Program-made: the position numbers and the translations under genes | The notes under the pieces: model-generated | Databases searched by the model: none | Seen by the model: only the letters and a program-made list of their open reading frames with translations | Told to the model about the DNA's origin: nothing | NCBI RefSeq assembly: GCF_005576615.1 | Contig: NZ_CP040330.1 | Location: 2,728,001 to 2,792,000, forward strand | DNA length: 64,000 nucleotides | DNA from: Natrinema versiforme | GTDB lineage: Archaea; Halobacteriota; Halobacteria; Halobacteriales; Natrialbaceae | Direction: 5' to 3' | Shown here: positions 57,621 to 64,000 of the stretch, in pieces | How positions within the stretch are numbered: position 1 is the stretch's first letter | How the letters are laid out: every line of letters begins with the position of its first letter

Positions 57621-58772
57621 CTACTCGTTGTTCGGGTTGCTCGGGTGGTAGTCCGTGTCGTATTCCCCGGGCTGGTCGTCGACGCGGTCGGGGTTGATCC
57701 GGCCACTGAGGAGCATGAAGTCGACCAGCGTCAGCGCGAGCATCGCCTCGACGACGGGGACGCCGCGGGGCGGGAGGACGGGATCGTGGCGGCCGATGAC
57801 CTTCTCCTCCTTGAGCTCCCCCGTCTCCCAGTCGGCGGTCTGCTGGGACTTGGGAATCGAGGTCGGCGCGTGCAGCGTCACTTCGCCGTAGATCGGCTCG
57901 CCGCTCGAGATGCCGCCCTGAATCCCGCCGTGGTCGTTCTCGACGGGCGTCGGATCGCCGTCCTCGTCGAACTCCCAGTCGTCGTTGCGCTCCTTGCCGG
58001 TCCACTCCGCCGCCTCGGTTCCGAGGCCGAACTCGAAGGCCGTCGTTGCCGGCACCGCCATCATGGCCTGTCCGAGTCGCGCGGACAGCGAGTCGAAGCG
58101 GGGCGCGCCGAGGCCGACGGGGACACCCTGCGCTTCGAAGTAGATGCTCCCGCCGATGGAGTCGCCCTCTTCCTGGTACTCCGCGATCCGCTCTTGCATC
58201 GCCTCGGCCGTCTCGGGGTGGGCACAGCGGACGTCGTTCTCCTCCGAGTGTTCCGTGATCTGTTCGAAGCTCACGTCGGGGGCCTCGATATCGCAGATCT
58301 GGTTGACGTGAGCCTTGAGTTCGATTCCCTCCCGTGCGAGGATCTTTTTCGCGATCGCGCCCGCGGCGACCCAGTTGACGGTCTCGCGAGCCGACGAGCG
58401 GCCGCCGCCGCCCCAGTTGCGCGTGCCGAATTTGGCCGAGTAGGTGAAGTCGCCGTGGCTCGGCCGCGGCGCGGTGATGAAGGGCTCGTACTTGCCCGAG
58501 CGGGCGTCCTTGTTCTGGATGACCAGCCCGATCGGCGTCCCCGTCGTGTAACCGTCCTGGATCCCCGATTTGATCGAGACGTCGTCAGGTTCGCCGCGGC
58601 TGGTCGTGATCATCGACTGGCCCGGCTTTCGCCGGTCGAGATCCGCCTGAATGTCCTCTTCGGAGAGTTCGAGGCCGGCGGGACAGCCCGAGACGGTACA
58701 GCCCATCGCCTCCCCGTGGCTCTCGCCGAACGTGGTCACCTGAAAGAGGCGACCGAAGCGGTTGCCGTTCAT
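57621..58772 (-). CDS. aroC: Chorismate synthase
   Basis: A 383-residue FMN-dependent lyase converting EPSP to chorismate. MNGNRFGRLFQVTTFGESHGEAMGCTVSGCPAGL is the family opening (first signature GESHG), then RRKPGQSMITTSRGEPDDV and AKFGTRNWGGGGRSSARETVNWVAAGAIAKKIL (second signature), and DHGGIQGGISSGEPIYGEVTLHAPTSI (third). RHDPVLPPRGVPVVEAMLALTLVDFML ends the core. ATG 58772 is the natural start. The next shikimate gene of the usual pair, aroA, lies 5 kb downstream on the same strand beyond five unrelated genes. Confidence 0.95.
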   Translation of the reverse strand: MNGNRFGRLFQVTTFGESHGEAMGCTVSGCPAGLELSEEDIQADLDRRKPGQSMITTSRGEPDDVSIKSGIQDGYTTGTPIGLVIQNKDARSGKYEPFITAPRPSHGDFTYSAKFGTRNWGGGGRSSARETVNWVAAGAIAKKILAREGIELKAHVNQICDIEAPDVSFEQITEHSEENDVRCAHPETAEAMQERIAEYQEEGDSIGGSIYFEAQGVPVGLGAPRFDSLSARLGQAMMAVPATTAFEFGLGTEAAEWTGKERNDDWEFDEDGDPTPVENDHGGIQGGISSGEPIYGEVTLHAPTSIPKSQQTADWETGELKEEKVIGRHDPVLPPRGVPVVEAMLALTLVDFMLLSGRINPDRVDDQPGEYDTDYHPSNPNNE

Positions 58773-59051
58773 TACCACGTCGTCGGAGGCGGGGCCACTT
58801 AGCGGTGCAGGGTTCGAACGCGGTCCGATCTCGCGTCGTCGCTCGAGCGATCACTCGAGGTGGAGCCGGCTGCCCATCTCGTCCGTCGCCGTCGCGTCCG
58901 AACGGTTTCGCGACCGTCCTCGAGCGTGAAAGATACCGAATATATCAATGAATGATGCCGGATACACTACCGGACTGCACTTTGGTACCCCCGGACACTC
59001 CGGTGTCACCACGCTTATACGGCTCACCGCGAAAGTCCGCGAGTAGAACCA

Positions 59052-60224
59052 ATGCGCTGGCAGTACCGGACGACGGTGCTCGTGCTCTGTCTGCTCGCCT
59101 TCTTCGTCACCTACTTCGCGCGGATGGCGATCAGTCCGGTCATCCCGTTCATCGTCGCGGATTTCGATGTCTCGAACGCGGAAATCGGGCTCGCGCTGAC
59201 AGGGATGTGGCTCGCCTACGGTCTCTCGCAGTTCCCGAGCGGCGTCCTCAGCGACCGGTACGGGGAGAAACCGGTCATTCTCGTCGCCGTCGGCGGCACC
59301 GTGATCGCGAGCGTCCTGCTGGCGTTCTCGCCGATCTTCGCCGCGTTCGTCGTGCTCGCAGTCGTCCTCGGCTTGGTCGCGGGGCTGCACTACGCCGTCG
59401 CGACGACGCTGCTCTCGCGGACGTACGACGAACTCGGCCGCGCGGTCGGAATTCACTCGATGGGCGGCCCGCTGGCCGGACTTGTTGCCCCCGTCGCGGC
59501 GGCGTGGGTTGGGACCCGGTTCGGCTGGCGGCCGGCGCTCGCGCTCACCGTCGCGGTCGGCGTTCCGGTCTTCGCGCTGTTCGCGTGGCGGATCCGACCG
59601 ACCGAGCCACGGCGGCCGGACCAACCGATGCGCGACCGGTTCGAGGTCGCGACGCTGTTCGACCTCGTCTCGCGGCCCGCGGTCGCGTTCACGCTCGCGA
59701 TCGCCATGCTCGGGACGTTCATCGTCCAGGGACTGCTTACGTTCCTCCCGACCTTCTTCGTCCAGCACCGCGGCTACTCGGCGACGGTTGCCGGGACGGC
59801 CTTCTCCGCGTTTTTCGTCGTGCGTACCGTCGGCCAGTTCCTGCTGGGCGACCTCTCCGACCGATACGGGCGCGACCTCGCGATCGGCGGCTCGATGTTC
59901 GCCGGGACGATCGGCCTCTTCGGACTGGTCGCCGCGCAATCGCGGGTCGTCGTCGGCGTCGCCGTCCTGCTGGCCGGCCTCGGCTCGAGTTTCTTCGCGG
60001 CGCTCGATCCGCGATTCCTCGACCAGTTCGGCGACGCCGAACGCGGTGCCGGCTTCGGGCTCGTCCGGACGTGTTACACCGTCGTCGGCTCCGCCGGCTC
60101 CGTCGGCGTCGGGCTGCTGGCCGACCTGTTCGGCTGGGGACCGTCGTTTCTCGTCCTCGGCGGACTGTTCGCGATTACCGTCTGCTCGCTCGCCGTAAAC
60201 CGGGCGTTCGGTCTCGGCTACTGA
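59052..60224 (+). CDS. MFS transporter
   Basis: A 390-residue transporter with 12 predicted helices. The loop after helix 2 reads GVLSDRYGEKPVILVA and its counterpart in the second half is GDLSDRYGRDLAIGG, the duplicated MFS signature. Helix 1 contains FVTYFARMAISPVIPFIVADFDVSNAEIG. The substrate is unknown. It is divergent from aroC, with a 279-bp gap containing AT-rich promoter sequence from about 58930 to 58950. Confidence 0.87.
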   Translation: MRWQYRTTVLVLCLLAFFVTYFARMAISPVIPFIVADFDVSNAEIGLALTGMWLAYGLSQFPSGVLSDRYGEKPVILVAVGGTVIASVLLAFSPIFAAFVVLAVVLGLVAGLHYAVATTLLSRTYDELGRAVGIHSMGGPLAGLVAPVAAAWVGTRFGWRPALALTVAVGVPVFALFAWRIRPTEPRRPDQPMRDRFEVATLFDLVSRPAVAFTLAIAMLGTFIVQGLLTFLPTFFVQHRGYSATVAGTAFSAFFVVRTVGQFLLGDLSDRYGRDLAIGGSMFAGTIGLFGLVAAQSRVVVGVAVLLAGLGSSFFAALDPRFLDQFGDAERGAGFGLVRTCYTVVGSAGSVGVGLLADLFGWGPSFLVLGGLFAITVCSLAVNRAFGLGY

Positions 60225-60397
60225 CCGCACGTCGTCGCGGGGAGGCCACGCGATTCGTCTCGGAGCGACCGCCCCACCGTTCGTCTCGCGACTGCGTGTG
60301 ATCGGTATAACTTACAGAAAACTATGCTAACACGTATGAATATAATTATATATGCACTGCAGTCCTTCTAGGAAGTAGGAAATTCCCTTCCGTTACC

Positions 60398-60973
60398 ATG
60401 ACTGCACCCGCTATCTCCCCAGACACGCACAACACGTTCGAAAGCACCGTTCGCGGCTACACGGTCGGCGGTCGCGCCCACAGCCTCTCGGCGTGGTTCG
60501 TCCTCTCGCTCCGGCTCATGATGGGCTACGCGTTCGCGTACTCCGGGTTCACGAAACTCGTCGCGGCCGAACCGTTCAGCGCCGGCGGCTATGTAGCGAA
60601 CGTCGTGGCGACCAACGGCAACCCCCTCGCGAGCGTCTTCGCGTGGATGGGGTCGACCCCGTGGGTCGCCGAGTTCGCGAACGTCGCCGTCCCGTGGGAG
60701 GAACTCCTCATCGGACTCGGGCTCCTCGTCGGCGCGTTCGTCCGCCTCGCGGCCTTGTTCGGCGCGTTCATGATGCTCATGTTCTACTTCGGGAACTGGG
60801 ACATGGCCCACGGGTTCATCAACGGGGACTTCGCGTACATGCTCGTCTTCTTCGCCGTCGCCGCCTTCGGTGCCGGCCGGATTCTGGGCCTCGACGCCCG
60901 ACTCGAGACCTACGACCTCGGCGGCGAAACGCTCCTCGAGCGCTACCCGCGCCTCGAGTACGTGCTCGGATAA
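60398..60973 (+). CDS. DoxX-family membrane protein
   Basis: A 191-residue, four-helix DoxX protein: SAWFVLSLRLMMGYAFAYSGFTKLVAAEPFSAGGYV, PWEELLIGLGLLVGAFVRLAALFGAFMMLMFYFGNWDMAHGFINGDFAYMLVFFAVAAFGAGRILGLDA. The SLRLMMGYAFAYSGFTKL opening and NGDFAYMLV are typical of archaeal members. DoxX-like proteins include a subunit of thiosulfate:quinone oxidoreductase (DoxD), but haloarchaeal ones are unassigned. The upstream region (60300-60365) is unusually AT-rich and probably carries its promoter. Confidence 0.87.
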   Translation: MTAPAISPDTHNTFESTVRGYTVGGRAHSLSAWFVLSLRLMMGYAFAYSGFTKLVAAEPFSAGGYVANVVATNGNPLASVFAWMGSTPWVAEFANVAVPWEELLIGLGLLVGAFVRLAALFGAFMMLMFYFGNWDMAHGFINGDFAYMLVFFAVAAFGAGRILGLDARLETYDLGGETLLERYPRLEYVLG

Positions 60974-61149
60974 GCGGTCTTACTCTTTCTCTCACTATCG
61001 CCCACTTCGGTACTCGAATCGCTTTTGGCGCGGAAACCGCTATCAGTCCCCTCGAGATGTCGCTCCGCTGCAGGAATCATTAAGTCGAACGAGTATTTCT
61101 GTCGAACCGATATGAGACGGGCGCGTTTCCGGAGAGGTGACAGAAAACG

Positions 61150-61323
61150 ATGAATGTGATCGTGATCATTATGGCGATGTTTTTCGCTTGTATCGTACTC
61201 GTTGCACTGATCGAAGCCTGGTCGAACAGGAATCGGGGCGGAGAGTATCAATGTCGGAACTGCGGCGAACGGTTCGATAGCGCGGAGTATTGCCCGGGCT
61301 GTGGGATCAAATTCAGATACTGA
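61150..61323 (+). CDS. Membrane-anchored zinc-ribbon protein (57 aa)
   Basis: From ATG 61150: MNVIVIIMAMFFACIVLVAL is a membrane anchor, followed by IEAWSNRNRGGEYQCRNCGE, then RFDSAEYCPGCGIKFRY. Two CxxCG knuckles 14 residues apart make a rubredoxin-like zinc ribbon facing the cytosol. The gene is too short to be obvious from frame length alone; composition and motif make it convincing. A 13-codon frame (61112-61153) overlaps its start in ATGA fashion and is probably not coding. Confidence 0.7.
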   Translation: MNVIVIIMAMFFACIVLVALIEAWSNRNRGGEYQCRNCGERFDSAEYCPGCGIKFRY

Positions 61324-61403
61324 AACTCGAGTCCGATCCGTCGGTCAGGCCAGGGATTCAGCCGACGGAATTAGTCTCTCTCGACCGAACTGACTCCGTT
61401 ACG

Positions 61404-62546
61404 TCAGGGCAGTTCGAACTCGATCGCCGCACCCTGTCCGAAGCCGACGCACTCGGTCGCGATGCCGCGGTCGACGCCCTGCCGATTCATTTCGTGAACC
61501 AGCGTCACCGGCAGTCGCGCGCCCGAACACCCCAGCGGGTGGCCGATAGCGATCGCACCGCCGTTGACGTTGAGTTTGTCGTCCGGAATCCCGAGTTCGC
61601 GCTGGGAATACAGCGTCTGGCTGGCGAACGCCTCGTTGATCTCCACGAGCCCGTAGTCGTCGATCTCGCGGCCGGCGCGCTCGAGCAGCCCCTCGGTCGC
61701 CGGCACCGGGCCGACACCCATGATCGTCGGGTCGACGCCGGCGACGTAGCTGGTCCCGACTTCGGCGAGGACCTCGAGGTCGTTGTCGTCAGCGAAGTCG
61801 CGGCTAGTGAGCATGACGCCGGCCGCGCCGTCGGCGATCTGGGAGGCGTTGCCGGGCGTGACGGTGCCGTCCTCCTTGAACACCGTCGGCAGTTCGGCGA
61901 GTTTCTCGGGGGTCGTGCCGGGGCGGAGACCTTCGTCCTCGTCGTGGACGCCGTCGTCGGTTTCGATCGGGACGATCTCGTCGTCGAACTTGCCTTCCTC
62001 GGTGGCCTCGACCGCGCGCTGCTGGCTGCGAGCGCCGTACTCGTCCTGTTCCTCGCGGCTGATATCGTACTCCTCGGCGACCTTCTCGGCGGTCATCCCC
62101 ATCTGGAGGTTCTGCATCCCGTACTTCTCGTCGAGTTTCGGATACATCTCGCCGCTGTCGGCCGCACCCATCTTGACGCGGCTCATGCTCTCGACGCCGC
62201 CGGCGATGACCGCGTCGTGGCGGCCAGCGGCGATCGAGTCCGCGGCGCTGATGATCGCCTGCGCGGAGGAGGCACACTGGCGGTCGATGGTCGTCGCCGG
62301 AACCGACTCGCCGAGGGAAGAGAAGAGCGCGATCTGTCGTGCGATGTTCGTCCGCTGCTCCGAGCGCTGCTGGGCACAGCCCCACATCAGGTCGTCGACG
62401 CCCTCGCCCTCGACGCCCGTCTCGGCGAGCATCTCGTCGACCAGCGGGATCGAGAGGTCTTCGCTGCGAATATCCGCGAGCGCACCGTCTTCTCTCCCCT
62501 GTGCCGTTCTAACAGCGCTAACGATTACTGGTGTATTATCTGCCAT
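61404..62546 (-). CDS. Thiolase (acetyl-CoA C-acyltransferase)
   Basis: A 380-residue condensing enzyme forming or cleaving 3-ketoacyl-CoA. The nucleophile Cys lies in [14 protein letters not shown], and the base His and second Cys in [18 protein letters not shown] and [31 protein letters not shown] is typical of the bacterial/haloarchaeal degradative thiolases. Full length. It lies between the zinc-ribbon and lipoprotein genes with no paired enoyl-CoA hydratase or hydroxyacyl-CoA dehydrogenase; beta-oxidation or beta-ketothiolase (PHA-type) roles are both possible. Confidence 0.93.
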   Translation of the reverse strand: MADNTPVIVSAVRTAQGREDGALADIRSEDLSIPLVDEMLAETGVEGEGVDDLMWGCAQQRSEQRTNIARQIALFSSLGESVPATTIDRQCASSAQAIISAADSIAAGRHDAVIAGGVESMSRVKMGAADSGEMYPKLDEKYGMQNLQMGMTAEKVAEEYDISREEQDEYGARSQQRAVEATEEGKFDDEIVPIETDDGVHDEDEGLRPGTTPEKLAELPTVFKEDGTVTPGNASQIADGAAGVMLTSRDFADDNDLEVLAEVGTSYVAGVDPTIMGVGPVPATEGLLERAGREIDDYGLVEINEAFASQTLYSQRELGIPDDKLNVNGGAIAIGHPLGCSGARLPVTLVHEMNRQGVDRGIATECVGFGQGAAIEFELP

Positions 62547-62858
62547 TGTATGACATCATTGTTCGTGTCGTAAATAGCTATCTCTGCCGGAAAGCGATCG
62601 GTGCAAGCAGCGAAGAATGGAGACCTCGAGAAACACCAGTCGTGCCGCTCGAGCGAAACAGCCAGTTCCTCGAGCAGTCCGAAGACGGCGATGTCCGGAG
62701 ACCAACTGTGTCGACGCCCATGATCGGGTCTTCCATTGGCGACGGAGCGCGAGCGCGAGGGCGAGATGCCGAGCTGTCAGTGGTGAACGTCGCCACTACT
62801 TTCCGCTTTGAATATATTGTATCACAAAACTTATTGCATAGATTACCAGTCTAGTACT
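62547..62858. other. Intergenic region between thiolase and lipoprotein genes
   Basis: 312 bp with no credible gene. The left end is the thiolase promoter. An AT-rich run (62810-62850, with tatattgtatcac) precedes the lipoprotein start by 20-40 bp and is its likely promoter. I see nothing else in it. Confidence 0.5.
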
Positions 62859-63839
62859 ATGGTTCGCCGCCGCCAGATTCTGCTCACGACACTCGCCGCC
62901 GGAGCGACCGGTATCGCGGGCTGTACGAACGACGATACCTCCGACGACAGTACCGAACCCACCGACGAACAGGACGATGAACCGGACGACGACGGAACTC
63001 CGGCGGATCTCGAACGTCGAGGTGACGGTATCTACGAGGTCGATATCGGCGCGATCAGCGACGGGCAGGTACAGCTCCACGAGGGAGGGGTCACAGAGGG
63101 GACAGTGTCGTACGTTTCCCCGATCAGGATCGAGTGGATGTACGGTCACCTCCGGGACGCCGATGTCCCAGAGTCGTTCGAGATCGACCCGGTCCTCAAC
63201 ACGACCGACGACGCGGAGAACCTCTTTGTGGCACCGGTCTACGACGCCGACGCCGGGAACTGGACGATCAACGCCTACGCCGACGAGATCTACTACGAGA
63301 CACGGGAGAACCACCAGATCCACCTCGGGAAGTTCATGGGGGCCGTCGACGACCGGGAGATCGAGGAACACGACGCGGGGTTCACTGAACACCACGACGG
63401 CATCTACCGAGCGACCGTCGAGTTCGGCCCGACGCCGGGCGATTCCGAGGACCCCCGCATGGTTCACGTCTCGAACATGACCATCGAGGAGGCCGATAGC
63501 GACGAAACGGGTCCCGAAGTTGGCGGTTTCCTGAATCCGAACGTCATCGACCGCGATCCGCCCGAGGTTCCGTCCGTCGAGTTCTCGTTCGAGTACGACG
63601 ACGCGGCCCAGCGAGTCACGATTACTCACGAGAGCGGTGAGACGCTCGACGGTGAGTCGACGTGGACCGTCCTCGGCGGCGATCCCACCGACAAGCAGTT
63701 CTCCGGCGAAATCGCACCCGGCGATCAGCTCACCGTCGCGGTGACGGACGCGAGCCCGGGTGACGTACTCATGATCGCCTGGACCGGTCCCGAAACGGAC
63801 GACGGAATTCCGCTCGGTAGCGTCGAGATTCCGGAGTGA
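62859..63839 (+). CDS. Secreted lipoprotein with pilin-like C-terminal domain
   Basis: A 326-residue protein. RRRQILLTTLAAGATGIAGC is a Tat-type lipobox signal. After an acidic low-complexity linker, residues about 55-210 form a beta-rich domain (EVDIGAISDGQVQLHEGGVTEGTVSYVSPIRIEWMYGHLRD, NWTINAYADEIYYETRENHQIHLG). The final 90 residues (VEFSFEYDDAAQRVTITHESGETLDGESTWTV... GDVLMIAWTGPETDDGIPLGSVEIP) resemble the beta-sandwich found after the N-terminal helix of haloarchaeal type IV pilin-like proteins. Function unknown. ATG 62859 is chosen from the signal peptide. Confidence 0.8.
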   Translation: MVRRRQILLTTLAAGATGIAGCTNDDTSDDSTEPTDEQDDEPDDDGTPADLERRGDGIYEVDIGAISDGQVQLHEGGVTEGTVSYVSPIRIEWMYGHLRDADVPESFEIDPVLNTTDDAENLFVAPVYDADAGNWTINAYADEIYYETRENHQIHLGKFMGAVDDREIEEHDAGFTEHHDGIYRATVEFGPTPGDSEDPRMVHVSNMTIEEADSDETGPEVGGFLNPNVIDRDPPEVPSVEFSFEYDDAAQRVTITHESGETLDGESTWTVLGGDPTDKQFSGEIAPGDQLTVAVTDASPGDVLMIAWTGPETDDGIPLGSVEIPE

Positions 63840-63840
63840 G

Positions 63841-64000
63841 CTACCGTCCGTCGTCGCGCTCGAGGGCCACGCCTAACTTCTCGAGCACGCCGAAGAAGCC
63901 GGGGAACGAGACGTCGACGTGGTCGGCACCCTCGATGGTGGTCTCGCCGTCGGCCGCGAGGCCGGCGAGTGCGAGCGCCATGATGATCCGGTGATCGTCG
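63841..64000 (-). CDS. aroA: 3-phosphoshikimate 1-carboxyvinyltransferase, C-terminal part (runs off the window)
   Basis: Minus-strand translation from the window edge reads DDHRIIMALALAGLAADGET then TTIEGADHVDVSFPGFFGVLEKLG and ends ERDDGR before the TAG at 63843. DHRI.MALA.AGLAADG and the final VSFPGFF...L are the signature end of EPSP synthase, so this is the 3' end of aroA; the 5' part lies beyond position 64000. It supplies the substrate of the aroC product on the same strand 5 kb away. Confidence 0.85.
   Translation of the reverse strand, partial: DDHRIIMALALAGLAADGETTIEGADHVDVSFPGFFGVLEKLGVALERDDGR

Noticed and set aside
58811-58830. GGTTCGAACGC upstream of aroC, considered as a tRNA T-loop
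   Set aside because: The flanking bases do not form a five-pair stem, and no cloverleaf can be assembled.
61112-61153. Thirteen-codon frame overlapping the start of the zinc-ribbon gene (ATGA)
   Set aside because: Too short and Arg-rich; could be a leader peptide but there is no further support.

Overview
The window is high-GC (roughly two thirds G+C by eye) haloarchaeal chromosome. Encoded proteins are strongly acidic. Many genes have a TATA-like box about 25-30 bp before the start codon and little or no leader. Secreted proteins carry twin-arginine signals, often with a lipobox, and several product families are essentially restricted to Halobacteria. The gene set would fit a Natrialbaceae-like genus, but that placement is inference. 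I see no rRNA, tRNA or CRISPR array.

Layout. 0.05-7.8 kb: a carboxyltransferase subunit of an acyl-CoA carboxylase, a cupredoxin lipoprotein, two overlapping bacterial-PH-domain membrane proteins, a MaoC hydratase and an aldehyde dehydrogenase. 7.9-10.6 kb: a probable replication origin, with orc1/cdc6 surrounded by six near-identical 21-22 bp origin-recognition-box-like repeats and a G-quadruplex-forming tract. 10.8-18 kb: a CitE-like lyase, glutamate dehydrogenase, lipoprotein, acyl-CoA dehydrogenase, a membrane protein whose N-terminus is cut by an in-frame TGA, and a RIO-like kinase. 18-28 kb: small zinc-ribbon genes, aldehyde dehydrogenase, GlmU-like nucleotidyltransferase, nitrilase, an AbrB-PhoU phosphate regulator, an ATP-NAD kinase family protein and a CinA-domain protein. 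28.5-30.6 kb: queD-queE-queC for the archaeosine precursor preQ0. 31-37.3 kb: alcohol dehydrogenase, ketopantoate reductase, phosphate permease and MobA.

37.5-43.5 kb is the most unusual part. An unknown 300-residue protein, a PQQ-dependent alcohol dehydrogenase with vicinal cysteines and a lanthanide-type Asp-Tyr-Asp active site, and a Tat-exported protein with duplicated cupredoxin domains form an operon. A GlcG/HbpS-like gene and a glutathione-independent formaldehyde-dehydrogenase-like gene follow. Together they could oxidise an alcohol (possibly methanol) to the aldehyde and acid, with copper protein rather than cytochrome c as electron acceptor.

43.5-64 kb: two small zinc-finger genes, a TnpB-type insertion-sequence relic, a CobW GTPase, a DMT transporter, NosL, an Lrp regulator, korAB (2-oxoacid:ferredoxin oxidoreductase), a PHP hydrolase, a LUD-domain protein, a lower-GC multi-PAS histidine kinase, aroC, an MFS transporter, DoxX, thiolase, a pilin-like lipoprotein and the 3' end of aroA, which runs off the window.
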